From: Aspidiotus rigidus
Lineage: Eukaryota > Arthropoda > Insecta > Hemiptera > Diaspididae
Length of the DNA: 64,000 nucleotides
Reading direction: 5' to 3'
NCBI GenBank assembly: GCA_035079385.1
Contig: JAVHKY010000056.1
Span: 558,001-622,000, forward strand
Every line of letters begins with the position of its first letter. The stretch's first letter is position 1. The notes beneath the pieces were generated by a model. That model was not told the DNA's origin. It saw only the letters and a program-made list of their open reading frames with translations, and searched no databases. A program made the position numbers and the translations under genes. Positions 45,925 to 56,939 of this stretch are shown here, in pieces.

Positions 45925-46200
45925 TTAATAAATCTTTCGGTCAGTCCAACATGAAATACTTCGCGTTTTTCGCAATCTGATTTTTAAACCCCGTGCTTTC
46001 GAAAGTCCCTTGGTCGAATTTCCATCACGACCAATCCACACATCACATTGTTGGTGAATAACGCAGTGATACGAAATAAATTTTGGAAAGCTCGGATTGA
46101 AGCGACATAATGAAACAAAACCTTTCTTCAAACCAACCATGGCAGAGCACCGTCAGTAATAATTCCCAGCAACTTTTTGAGCGGTATTTTAATGGACGAA
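45925..46200 (-). pseudogene. hAT (ZBED5-like) transposase fragment, core part
   Basis: The minus strand gives KIPLKKLLGIITDGA and, one frame over, MVGLKKGFVSLCRFN and FISYHCVIHQQC. TDGAxxM followed by YHCIIHQ is the signature of the hAT core in ZBED5-type proteins, with the catalytic Asp in TDGA. There is a frameshift at the join (about 46140) and a nonsense-rich tail. It is the upstream neighbour of the 44482-44754 fragment on the same strand, separated by 1.2 kb that includes the 45-bp repeat unit. Confidence 0.7.
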
Positions 46201-46816
46201 ATTGACTTCTGCTAAAAAAATTAATAATATCCGTGGAAGAATACGTTCTTGTAAATTACGGTTATCCATACTAAGCGAAAGAAAGAATACTCCAAAGGGA
46301 GAGTAACACTATAAAACCGCAGAAAATTAAAACGACGAGCGCTTCTGGTTAATGAACCATCTTCAGGACTGAAATTAAAGCAACTGACGAACGGAAGAGA
46401 AGAACAAGGTATTAAGATTGGCCAAACGAGAAATATTTCTTCGCAACCTTTCAAACGCTAAATTAAGAACTACTGACACACAATGAACAATCGCGCACGA
46501 TATTCACCTCCTTATTTTGTCTCGGAAATTATAACAGTTAATCACCAATCATGATCCACAATTATGACATAATTTGAAGGAAGTATATGTAGAGACAATC
46601 GCCTCGTAGAATTAATTGTAACTTTAGATCAACCATTATTATTGATTTTCCACCTGCTTGAAAAACACATATGCAATTGAAAAAAGCTCCCTTCCTGTTT
46701 CTCCATTGTTTTCGTATCACTGTAGAGGAAAAAACAAAGGAATATATGTCTTTTTTGCCTCAATTTATGTCCTCTCCTTTCACCAAACTATTAATTGTGA
46801 AAGATTAAGTTTCTGA
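46201..46816. other. Unassigned, with repeat shared with 17.7 kb
   Basis: 46330-46400 (GCGCTTCTGGTTAATGAACC, then ATCTTCAGGACTG) resembles 52150-52200 beside the Penelope-like remnant and may be a Penelope end. 46530-46735 is the second copy of the non-coding repeat at 17720-17905. Confidence 0.45.
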
Positions 46817-47191
46817 TTGTATACACAAGACTTTCCATTCAAAGATGTCCTTAAGGTACAGATGGAAATAAATGATCTTCAGTCGAACTTAAATTTGAAA
46901 GCTTTTTCATCTCCTCTGCAATCAATTAGGTCATTGGTACCACGAGGAAAATATTCTTTTCTCGTATCCATCGCACAAGGAGTACAATCGCTATTCTGCT
47001 CTACCTATCTACGAGTATGTGTATGTGAATTAAAATTTTTAAACGTGAAAATAATTAAAACTAAACTTAGAAATAGGCTCACTGATAATCATTTGGATGA
47101 CTCCATACGTATGTCACTCACTCCGATATTTAAAAAATTGTATGTAAGAGCGAATGCCAGACCTGTCATTAAACTTGTAGATACCCTGTAG
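46817..47191 (+). pseudogene. hAT (ZBED5-like) C-terminal dimerisation fragment
   Basis: Reads MEINDLQSNLNLKAF, SLFCSTYLRVCVCE, FLNVKIIKTKLRNRLTDNHL and DDSIRMSLTP. This follows the LQ.......L, LFGSTYxCE, FS..K..KS..R..LTDxHL pattern of the hAT C-terminus in ZBED5/FAM200-like proteins. A short insertion splits TYxCE. It lies on the strand opposite to the two core fragments at 44.5 and 46.0 kb, so either the locus was inverted or this is a separate copy. Confidence 0.7.
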
Positions 47192-47738
47192 GCATCGGCA
47201 ATTTGTGTACCTATTTTTCCTTCTTTTTTTTTTTAAATATTCTATCGCATGTTGTTTCTTCTTACTGCGGTCGATCACAAACCATATATGATTTTAAAAA
47301 GTCAATCGTATCTCGAAAATTTTGACGAACACTGTTATAAGTCATGGTGTTTCCGCAACTCTTATACTCTTTTTTGCTCGTCATTTATTATTATTAGCCT
47401 TCATAGAATAAGGTAGAGCTTAATACTAGTACAACATTTTGTAGACTATTATGATTACAAACTCCGCATCACGAAAGCCTCCCTCAATCTGTTCCACTAC
47501 GTACGATCCCACGCTACCCTGTGGAGTAGGTTATGTCCGAGCAATTTGTTTATGTGTCACTCCAGTTACGTTCCTGACCTCCTCTTCTTCTTTTTCTATA
47601 TGGTCTCCAAAAAATTATTTTGTACGTCCATCAGTTGTCAAACATTCTTGCAACATGTCCCACTCGGTCCTATTTCATTCTTCTATACCTACGTGTATGT
47701 ACTGCGTTCATATTACCCCTTAATTTTGATTGAATTTT
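47192..47738. other. Nothing recognised
   Basis: Two overlapping plus frames (47451-47723, 47546-47779) are unfamiliar. From about 47700 the plus strand is antisense to the RTE remnant. Confidence 0.35.
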
Positions 47739-49170
47739 TTAAATTGAAATTTCATCTTTTAATTTTACCCCTTGTATAGATCTTTCCATGCGATTTTGTG
47801 TTACCCTAATTTTGTTCTCTATATTACAGGTTAGGGACCATGGCTGTGCTCCGTGAAGTAAAGTTGGTAGAACACAGGCGTTGAATATCGAGCTTTTTAC
47901 TCTATTGCTATAATTACCTTTCAAGATATGTTTTAGACTCTAAAACTTTGTCCATGCGAGATAGATGCGCCTACCAACTTCATTTCTCTTTTTTTTTATG
48001 CTCATTTCTTGACCAAGATATATTAAGTCTTCAACCTATTCTATTTCGTTTTTCCCTATTTTGATCATGGGTGTTGCTTTGTCATTTGTCATCACTACCG
48101 ATTTTTTTGTATTCATTTCTAACCCTGCTTCCTCCCCTTTCTCTATTGCCACCATTTCTGTCAACTCCCTTAAGGCTCTTTGCGATTAAGATAACATCAT
48201 CCGTGAATCTCAAGTTGCTTAAATTTTTCCCATTCACGTTTACTCCTCTATTTTCCCATTTCAACTTTCTAAAAACTTCCCCAAGCAGGCAGTTGAATAG
48301 GGTTGAAGACAAGAGATCACCTTGTCTTACTCCTCGTTTCAGGTCAATGTAGGGTCCACTTACATCAGCTACTATTCTAGTTTTCCGATCTGTGTGCATT
48401 TCTCTTAATAATCTCCATGTATGTTTTTGCTACTCATTGTCTTCCTTGGAGAAGTTTCTTAGTACCTACGCCAAAATTCAATATTTTATTGAATAAAACA
48501 ACTTTCAGCTAATTTCACGTTTACAAAATTCACTTCTCAACGTTTCGGTTAGATAACTGACTATTTTCAAGAGTTGTTTCATTGAATTAAGAAAATTGTT
48601 TCACGAAAAAATTAGTATCAACTTTTATTGAACGTTGTGGGTACTATTATAATATATAATCAATTAGATTTTTCGTTTTGTAATTTGGAGAGACCCATGT
48701 CCACCATCGGGTCATACGCTTTTTGAATAGTGTGTTGACAATTTTCAAGTCGTATTCTTGGGAAAATCTCAGTAGTCTCCACCCTCTTTCATTTCTTCTT
48801 CCATAACCATATAGTTACCTATGTATCTCGATTCTTCGCTTGTACTCGTTTCTATCTGACTATTGAAATCACCTTATATTATCAAGTTTTCTTCGTTTTT
48901 TTCTACATAGGGTGCGATTACACTATCGAGCTTGCTATAAAAAGTTTCAATCTCGCTTTCCGTTGCCGAAGCAGTTGGAGCGTATACCTGCATTAGTGTA
49001 TCGTCTTGCAACCGTATTCTCGCTTTCGCTATTCTTTCAGATGTACTACTGAGTTCGATTATTTTATTGATAATGAAACCTACACCTCTCTTTCCGTTTT
49101 TGCTTTCGGATTATATTTCCATTTTCAGTCGTCAAAATTGTTTCGTTTTTCCTTCTAATTTCTGATAGGC
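47739..49170 (-). pseudogene. RTE-type non-LTR retrotransposon remnant
   Basis: On the minus strand, from 5' to 3': an endonuclease part at about 49130-48830 (GVGFIINKIIELS, RLQDDTLMQVYAPT, FYSKLDSVI, then stop and GDFNSQI), the AP-endonuclease type used for target cleavage. A reverse transcriptase part at 48399-48082 has RGVRQGDLLSSTLFN, then NLRFTDDVILIA at the active site, where FADD is usual but both Asp remain. A C-terminal part at 47924-47739 has FNACVLPTLLHGAQPWSLTC and ENKIRVTQNRMERS. In-frame stops and gaps separate the parts, so it is dead. The inserted piece at 48430-48680 is not LINE sequence. Confidence 0.8.
48430..48680. other. Foreign segment inside the RTE remnant
   Basis: AT-rich, non-coding, lies where the RT fingers/palm should be encoded. 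It contains CTTCTCAACGTTTCGGTTAG, followed by CTGACTATTTTCAAGAG, similar in style to the ends of Penelope-like elements; low confidence. Confidence 0.35.
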
Positions 49171-49963
49171 CAAGGATTTTTAAAAAAGAATTTTGAACTC
49201 TTCATACCTATACTTGTATTTTCAAAAAAATTTTTCGAGCTCTTAAATCAATTCAATGCTTTCACCCCCGCGAATAATAATGGTAACAGTCAGAAATTTT
49301 TTCGAGTTTCGAAACTCAATCGAAGCTCCATCCCTCCCCTTCAGAACCTCTGGTGATATAGGATAAAGAAAGAAATACAATCATATTGAAAAAATTATTG
49401 ATGTAAAAATTTGCACCACTTTGTTCAACGATAATTTGAAACAAACAGATTTTCTGTATGAAGAAGAAAAAAAAATTGTAGTCGCTGTTTCTTCTCTACT
49501 GAAATAAATTGATAGGAGTTGATAGAAACTCACCTAAATTCCAACAAGGTTTCCATCCCTCAAATTGGAAGTTCCCGAACTCCAAATTTTTTCATATTAT
49601 TATCTTCACGACAAGGCGAAAACGAACTAAGAGAAATTAAAGAAGTGAAAAAAAAATAAAGTATCCAAAACCGTTCAAATTGAAACGCGGAAAGATAAGA
49701 TCAACGATATGAAAATCGGCCGCGGGTAGAAGCGCGTTCGAGAGCGTAAGGTACTTTGAAAAACCAGTTCAAAGAAGGACGGGCGAGAATGAAAATTGTT
49801 TAGCATTTCAAGTTTCGTCGAGAATGACGCAGACTCGCCCCGCCCGTTCCCACCAATTTAAACAATATCTTTCCGCCCTTTTTTATAGCTGACGAATCGT
49901 ATACGCGTATAGATGCTTTCATAGGTTAATGAAAAACAAGAAGAGTGAACGCGTTTACATAAG
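49171..49963. other. Nothing recognised
   Basis: AT-rich with poly-A and poly-T runs; GC rises at 49720-49870 without a usable open frame. Confidence 0.4.
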
Positions 49964-49971
49964 TTTACAAC

Positions 49972-50800
49972 AGGAGTTCGTAATTTGCACGCACATGCTG
50001 AGTAAAAAGCACACCATATTATAAACACACACACAAATTAACCTGCGTAAATAGCACACCTTGTGGTTGACAAAAAGGCACACCTTGTATTAAGCATGCA
50101 GGATGCAGCGGTGAGTAAAATGCACACTACGTAATTTGCATAAGGTATACAGGTCTAGCGCGAATGGTAGGTATCTAAGAAAAATGTAGGAAGTAACCAA
50201 TTCACATCGTGTACATTTGAAACCGTTTGCCATGATATAGCAGACTTAACATTTTTGCGTCTTAAAGTATTAGTTGTTCTAGTCCTCTGCTTCACCCTTT
50301 GCACGTAGGCACAGCATCACTCATTGTATGTATTCATCCTTAAGTGTACGACTGACTCCACTCTTAGGATATCATTCTCATATCGTCTTCGAACGTTCTT
50401 TTTTTGCAATTTAATGAAAAAGTATAGTATACTTGGAAAGTTTAGTTGAATTCAAGTTGGTAGGTCTTATTATTCAATTTGGTGTGGTGTACTACCTTTT
50501 CTATTGAAAAATTTTTTACTTACAGCACACTTACCATTTTTATTGTAATATTAACATGTATTAATTGAGGACCTTTCTGTCGAAATGGCGTCCGCTCAAT
50601 GTATTTTATACGTGACGGACGCCCTTTTGACAGAAAGGTCTTCAATTACATTGTGTGCATTTCACTCATTCCATATTCATGTGTGATTACATTGTGTGCA
50701 CTTTACGCCTCGTCCGCAGCCGTGTGCAAATTTCACTATGTGCTTCTTACGCAATGCGCTTTTTGATTTTTCTAAATTTGTGTGCAAATTACCGACGCCC
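49972..50800. mobile_element. Non-autonomous DNA transposon with 8-bp TSD
   Basis: Flanked by a perfect 8-bp direct repeat, TTTACAAC (49964-49971 and 50801-50808). The ends are inverted: AGGAGTTCGTAATTTGCAC on the left and GGGCGTCGGTAATTTGCAC reading in from the right, 15 of 19 matching. Subterminal DNA repeats GCACAC-type words at least four times on each side, in opposite directions. No ORF of note. An 8-bp TSD fits hAT, P or Merlin; the GG-rich end suggests hAT or Merlin. Confidence 0.8.
50563..50647. repeat. Palindrome nested in the DNA element
   Basis: Arms of about 31 bp (AATTGAGGACCTTTCTGTCG and GACAGAAAGGTCTTCAATT), with a 22-bp loop and a few mismatches. Confidence 0.8.
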
Positions 50801-50808
50801 TTTACAAC

Positions 50809-52200
50809 TATAGAGCAAAATAATGATAACGACTATACGTGCTTGAATGATGGAAAATCAATCGTAATTTCAAGGCGATATGTGAATAAGAATCAGTTTT
50901 ACAGCCCAGACAATAAACTATGTTCTCTCTTTCACAATTAAGATGAATCATGAGAAGGAATAAAGGTCGAGATTTTATTTAGATCATCAAGTAGAAAATT
51001 CTCAAATGGGCGTACAAAATCTTTAAAAAGTATGATTCCCGTCAAACATCCTTATTATCTAATAAGGAAGGTATTTGTCGTCTCATAGATCCGGAAGAAA
51101 AAATGAGTAAACTTCGAAACGTTGGTCGCCTTATTTGAAACTAAAAGTTTTTGACGGACTTGGTGACAAATATGTATAAGTAAACACTCCTCCATGCATA
51201 GATAACCCCTGGATTATGAGAGATGTTAGGATAAGGAATCCCTTCAATATAATGACGTAATTTAGTCTTTGAAACAAGCTGTGCCCCTCATTCGGTATTC
51301 TTCTGCCTTCTGTCTTAAACAGGGAAATGACAGGACTGTACATTCAGACATAATTCCAGTGATCTCCTTCAACCCCTCGGAGGGAGGCATACTAAAAGGA
51401 GTAAGACAAGGAGTAATTTAGGATGACTACAGTAAATTAATCTTTGGATGCTTTATCCCTTTCAGTATACCTCCCTCCGATGTGTCTGGCCATAACTTGG
51501 CAAATCGTATCAATTCGATCTTCTTCAAATTGAACTATTCACAATGAAATAGAAAATTAGTAATATGACTCACAAAATGGTCAAACTCGCACTTCCGTTA
51601 GATAAACACTTCTTTACCTCTCCCAAGAACAAAGTTAATAATACCTGAGAATCTTTCTTCTTGAAGTAGAAAAAATACATAGCTTTTGAAGAAAATTTCA
51701 TCCAGTTTTTCTTTTTTGCAAAGATTCAACGCTGAAATTAATTCATCTCTAACAAACTCCTGCTAAAAACAGTTCATTCAACCCCCTCTCCAACGCAAAA
51801 AAAATACAAGAGAACGATTTTCAGATGGATTTACAAAATGTATTGTAAGTAATAATTTCAGGTTTTTTCAAATTTCACTTCACCAGGATTCCTGTCAAAC
51901 ACTTTATTAAAATTGAGGAGGGTCTCATTATGGTACTTGAAGCTTTGAAATGTGGAATTAATAATAAACAAGGGTCATGATTGAAGATGAAACAATCAAA
52001 GATCAAGTGATTAAAAATGTCATACATCATTGAAAATAAACGAAAGTTCATTGCAAGAAAATAAATTACAGAACTTCTCCAAAGGGAGGCATACTCAAAA
52101 GAGTAAAACGAGAAGTAAATTGCTATAGCTACAGGAATATTAAAAAGACACCGGGGCGCTTTCGATTAAATAACCATTGTCAACGGAGATATGAAAGCAA
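50809..52200. other. Unassigned, one short inverted repeat
   Basis: 51376-51404 (CGGAGGGAGGCATACTAAAA) and about 51452-51480 are imperfect inverted copies; a third copy (AAAGGGAGGCATACTCAAAA) lies at 52080. No gene recognised; minus frame 51131-51343 is unfamiliar. Confidence 0.4.
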
Positions 52201-52204
52201 CTAA

Positions 52205-52863
52205 ACCAACTACGGCTGGAACCGAGAACATCCGAGGAAATTAGGACTGAACTCGGGAGTCATCACGATGTGAATCATACTCATATTCTCGTAAAATAGT
52301 TCAATCAACCCATCTTCAGGAATAACGTTGTCGCTATTCAAATGACGGATAATTTCGATATGTTCTAGCGCAATGCGTTTAAAATACAAGTTATCTCTAT
52401 GGAGGAGGACTCCGGACCGCTCTTTAAAACTATAGCTGCTAGTAATTAAATGGTCCGCAAACGCTGATTCACCTAAATTCTTCTCTTCCTACGCTTTCCT
52501 ATGTTCAGCAATTCTAATTTGTTGCTGACGGCCAGCTCGCCGATGTAAACTTCCTTACAAACATTACACTTTACCTTGTAAACACCACTCCTCTCGGTCA
52601 TTCAACTTGACAAATAAACTTTTAACAGCTTTAAGATTATGATAAACAGGCCGAAAACCGAAGAGGCAGAGGACACGACCCATTTCTGATGAGAACTTCT
52701 CCAAGAACGGAAGCCTTATCCAACGCTTTCTGCTGTCTAGGGTCGTATTGCAAGGGAGGGAGGTGGTGGAATCCAGGTATTTCCGAGTAATCCTCCTTTG
52801 AACCATAAGGTCAATATCAAGGTTGACCTCATTCACTCTGGCCAAGTGCTTTATAGTCAACAT
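52205..52863 (-). pseudogene. Penelope-like element remnant with GIY-YIG nuclease
   Basis: The minus strand first gives the linker after the RT: RITRKYLDSTTSLP, LPFLEKFSSEMGRVLCLFGF and YHNLKAVKSLFVKLNDRE. Then, one frame over, comes GVYKVKCNVCKEVYIGE, the GIY-YIG start with a Cys pair, and after another shift RIAEHRKA and GESAFADHLI, completing the nuclease, with LEHIEIIRHLN near the end. Penelope-like elements encode RT followed by GIY-YIG, which cuts the target. Only the C-terminal end remains, with two frameshifts and a stop. The RT proper is missing; the tandem array begins where it should be. Confidence 0.8.
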
Positions 52864-53690
52864 CTACCACAAATATAACAGGACCTAACTCCCCTGATTG
52901 TTTCAAACTGAGTTTTTCCAGGGGCCAATAGCCAAGGTAGACACAAACTAGAGAAAAGGTCTCTTTCACTATGATGGCAGAGCCCCAATTATCTTGTTTT
53001 AGGCTCAATTTACTCCAGCTATAAATTAAGACGAACACAAACTGGAGAATAAGTGCTATCCAAAGCTACTACAGAGACCCAATTCTCCTGATTGTTTCAC
53101 ACTGTGTTTTTCCGGAGGCCAAAAACCAAGATGGACACAAACTAGAGGATAGGTCTCTTCCACCATCATGACAGAGCCCCAATTCTCTTGTTCCAAGCTG
53201 AGTTTACCTCAGCTATAAACTAGGATGAACACAAACTGGAAAATAAGTACTGTCCAAAGCCACAACAAAGACCCGATTCTCCTGCTTGTTTTGATCTGAA
53301 TTTTCCTGGGAGATGATATGCACAGAAATTGAAGGTTGGTATCTTCTACAAATATAACAAAGCTCCAATTCTCCTGATTGTTTCAAACTGAGGTTCTTAA
53401 AGTAGAGGATAGGTATCTTCCACTATTATGAAAAAACCCAATTCTCTTGATTGTTTCAAGCTGAACTTGTCTTGAAGCTCGAAGCTATCATGGACAGAAA
53501 TTGGAGGATGGTATCTAAGCTCCAATTCTTCTGATGGTTTTAATTTTGAATTGAATTTTTCCAGAAGCCAAAAGCCAAGATAGACACAAACTAGAGGATA
53601 GGTTTCTTCCACTATCATGACAAAGCCCAAATTCTCTTGATTGTTTCAAGCTGAATTTTTTCAGAAGCCATAAGTCAAAACCCAAGGCTG
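52864..53690. repeat. ~95-bp tandem array, about nine units
   Basis: The phrase CCTGATTGTTTCAAACTGAG and variants recur near 52892, 52991, 53077, 53183, 53278, 53371, 53443, 53527 and 53634. Each is followed by AAGCCAAGATAGACACAAAC, AGAGGATAGGTCTCTTCCAC-like text. Alternate units are more alike than neighbours, hinting at a two-unit higher-order repeat. Minus-strand frames through it repeat a motif like SLKQSRELGF, VEETYPLVCVYLGFW but are broken by stops. Confidence 0.85.
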
Positions 53691-54336
53691 AGAAGTTTGG
53701 CTTTCAATAAGTCTAGGCCTATTCATATATTTGCTAAAAAACTTTTCATATTTTTGCTACATATGACTGTGACGAGAATTTGGCATATCTCGCCACGAGT
53801 CTTCAGTTTCACGAAACGTGACTGAAGATGAACGTAACGTGAACAAAACAAACAAGCGACGATTCGATATTTTGGGAAAAAGACGCGTACAAGCTCCTGC
53901 ATGATTAGTATATAAGACACCGATTCGAAAAAAAACTAGGTGGAGTCCTCATTTTTTTCATTATGATGAAATCTGACTCGTAAAATTCGATAAAATGAGC
54001 TCGAAATGTTTTGTTTGAAAGATAGTCGTAGCACGTATGAAGCCAACATTATACCCTCCAGGTAAACTGCTCCGTTGTAGAAAAATGGTCAAAATCGTTT
54101 GGCAAATGAAGGCGTGAAAACATCAGCAAAAAGGAAATTATTCATGAACTCACTGGTTTTTAACCGCACTCAAATTTGCCAACTTAAATTGGTTATCTAT
54201 CATCCTGTAATATCTTTAAACTTTACATTCGTACCTTTTACTTTGGAAGCAAATGCGGTCTTCTCGAAGGATAATTTATTGTTTGTGCCAGTACAAGTGT
54301 ATTCACGAGCAAAAGTGAGCCCATGAAGGCCTTCTT
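53691..54336. other. 3' flank of the minus-strand gene; otherwise unassigned
   Basis: The minus strand carries AATAAA at 54280-54275, 57 bp past the stop codon of the 54337-54659 model. The remainder shows no feature. Confidence 0.4.
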
Positions 54337-54659
54337 TCAAAACGTCTCCAGTACACTCGTAGGCGCACCTTCGGCCGATCCCGCCACCATAACGGAAAAG
54401 TCATTCTAGAAAGAAAAGAAAATAAATGAAATGAAATGAAAATAAACATCGCGAACAGAATACCATGCCATCTTCAAAATCAATCATACCATTTTTAAGA
54501 TACTGCTCATCATTTAACAGATCTTCAATTTTTTGAAGATGCGACGCATTTTTTATCGGTAAGTTGATTTTTTTTTTAGGATATCCAACGAAGTTTCCTT
54601 CTTTTTTTTGGAGGTACGCACATGTGAAAGCTGAGACGTATTTTTTGGTCCTTTGTTCA
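54337..54659 (-). CDS. Last two exons of an unknown gene (partial)
   Basis: Exon A, 54659-54464, follows an acceptor (TTTTTTGACTGCAG) and reads EQRTKKYVSAFTCAYLQKKE, NFVGYPKKKINLPIKNASHL and NDEQYLKNGMIDFEDGM. Exon B, 54405-54337, reads NDFSVMVAGSAEGAPTSVLE, then TF and stop. The 58-bp intron is GT/AG with a good pyrimidine tract and the phase is preserved. A poly(A) signal lies shortly downstream. The first codon of exon A is split, so at least one upstream exon exists, but I could not find it with confidence between 54700 and 55800. No known domain, membrane span or signal in this 87-aa part. Function unknown. Confidence 0.45.
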
Positions 54660-55804
54660 CTGCAGTCAAAAAAGTTATCTTATCAAACACAATAGTAGTA
54701 CATTACACACCTGACTTATGTGAAAAGAGCAAAAAATGAGTCTCAAATGCATGGCAATTAAGTGCAATGTTGTTATGTTGTCTAAATGAGGCGACGCCGA
54801 ATGAAACAAATTGTAGAGGTCATTTTTTACTTGTTCACACAAATTTGTTTAATGGTTTTCTCAACAAATACGCGAAGAGTACCTATGGCAAAAAATAAAA
54901 AAGCCACTTCTGTTCATAGCGTTGTGAAAAATCCATTTCCCAAGAACTTACTTTTCTTAGACGTCAAAGTCAAGTCGACATTTTGACATTTTTCTAACGA
55001 GCAACAGAACAACGACAAATACTTAATGACTATTTACTCACCTTATCGAGTGATTATTGTACAGGCTAATGATAAATGAAGAACAAGAAATTTTTGAACT
55101 TTGCGAATAAAACAATACCGGTTACTGAAATTAACCTTAGAGTTTCACAAACACTGCAGTGTATGACAATAACATTATAACGAACATTATTTTTCAGCTG
55201 GCCAAAGGGACCAATCAGAGAAACTTCTCATGAACACGTGATCATCGCGGACGATCGCGGAATTTAAATCAACTGCTTTCATCGGCTCATTTCTAGATTT
55301 CTAGTCTCTTCACTCTATTATGGGGTCGCTGACAAGAGCGTAGGAAAATTTTTAGCTATATTCAGCGGCGTATTAATTTTTTTCTTGACATACTTGCGGT
55401 GAGGTGGAAATGTCTATTCTGAAGCTGTGTTCCGCGGAAATGATATTCCGCTGTATTCTGCTACGCTGAAAGTTCAGATATCGCGGATAATGTTTCTATT
55501 ATCCGCGGCAAAACGCGGAGTACTTTACATTCATCTCTAATTCTACTGCTGATTTTTTAGCGGAATTGATAATTCGGAGGCACTCTGCTGCTCAAATTAG
55601 GCTGATTTTGTCAATAGGGATCCTAACTCTGCAAACGAGCGGAGCGAATTCAAAAGTAACTGGTAAAGATGGACATGAATTATGATAGACATGAACATGA
55701 TCTTCATTTATTTGGCTCTGCCAGAAAATATTTTAATGTCCATGCAGTGATCGAGTTGAGGGTTTTTTTTAAAATTTCGTTCGGCTGTTTTTTTCTTTTT
55801 TTAA
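54660..55804. other. No feature fixed; may hide upstream exons
   Basis: A possible minus-strand exon ending LEKCQNVDLTLTSKK with a GTAAGT donor lies near 54995-54945. The rest is AT-rich. 55630-55740 holds ATGGACATGAATTATGATAG and similar words. Confidence 0.3.
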
Positions 55805-55990
55805 TCCTAGTGGCTTTTGGTGAGTTCACTCACCTTAGTCTGGTAAAGGTAGAATATTTCAAGATAATACCTTTTGGAAAGCTCACTCACTCCACTCGTT
55901 CGCTCCTCTCCTTGATCTAGTATTAAGTCTACTGTCGAAAACTTTAAACTAATAGCTTTTGGCGGCTGCCAATGGCTTTTTGGGGGCGAC
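55805..55990 (-). repeat. Inverted copy of the AAAGCTATTAG repeat
   Basis: On the minus strand this reads AAAGCTATTAGTTT, ACTAGATCAAGGAGAGGAGC and GAACGAGTGGAGTGAGTGAG. It is the same unit that is repeated directly at 56940-57320. Confidence 0.7.
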
Positions 55991-56039
55991 GGACCGCGCA
56001 AATTTCAAAATCAGGGTAGGGGTCAGAGCAAAGACATGA

Positions 56040-56560
56040 AACATGTCAAAAAATTTCGACTCTCGACCTAGGTATGTATTTTGAAGTCCCGAAAATAGGT
56101 CCGGGATCACTGATGACGTTCTATTTTACACTACCTTTGTACCAAGTCTAGGCTTGCTTAAATTCTCAATATCAAAACCAATTTGACTCATAAAACAGCT
56201 TCCTTGCGTTCCTCGTTTAACTTTGTCAAGGAAGCCGTCGTTTTTTTTTAGCGGGAAACCTGCTATCCCTTTTGTTGGGGATACTTTCAAGAAATTTTCG
56301 TCCGGTCCAAAATTGATGACGTCACGAGATTGATGACATCACGGAGAGGGGAGGGGCTTAGAAAAATTTCGACTCTTGAGTAATATATGATAGGAGGGGG
56401 ACTTGGAAAAAACGACGCTCCCTCTTCGAAGTTAAACGAGGAACGCAGGGCCCCTGCTCTATGAGTCTAATCGGTTTTGGTATTGAAAATTCAAGCAGTC
56501 TAGAACTAGTACAAAGTTAGTATGAAAAAGGCCTAGACCTATCATAAGCCAAGTATAAAA
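56040..56560. repeat. Relatives of the 45-bp unit and of the 44.9-kb MITE ends
   Basis: AAATTTCGACTCTCGACC (56050) and AAAATTTCGACTCTTGAGTA with TATATGATAGGAGG (56370-56400) are inverted copies of the 45-bp unit. 56430-56555 (GTTAAACGAGGAACGCAGG, then GGTATTGAAAATTCAAG) matches 44950-45075 in direct orientation. 56150-56245 matches it in inverted orientation, so the two form an inverted pair around 200 bp. Confidence 0.65.
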
Positions 56561-56939
56561 TCGAACGTCATCAGTGACCTGGACCTATTTTAAGGACTTC
56601 AAAATATATAGATCGAGAGTCGAAATTGTTGATATGTTTCATGTTTTTTGTCTCACTGTACCCCTAATTTGAAAATTCGCGGGTACACCCCCCCCCCTCT
56701 CCCAAATGTTGGACGTACGCGTGTAAAAAAATGTATATCCGTGATTCAGAAATTTGCGAGCACCACAGCCCTTGCAGGCGTGCACGTGCAAATGTATACC
56801 CTGTAGGTGATTCAGGAATTTGCAAGTACACCTGTGCACTACCCTTCTTCTATAGAATTACTAGGCAACCTCCTGGAACCTGGACAAAATTTCCTGGAAA
56901 AAATGGAAAAATCTCCTGGAATTTTATGGACAAACTCTC
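56561..56939. other. Unassigned
   Basis: Contains a C-run at 56688-56697 and a duplicated phrase (GTATATCCGTGATTCAG / GTATACCCTGTAGGTGATTCAG) near 56732 and 56795. No gene. Confidence 0.35.

Noticed and set aside
46330..46400. A Penelope-like terminal sequence as a firm feature
   Set aside because: Similarity to 52150-52200 is short and no coding part lies nearby; mentioned only in passing.
47451..47779. Two overlapping plus-strand ORFs
   Set aside because: Unfamiliar, overlapping in different frames, and partly antisense to the RTE remnant.
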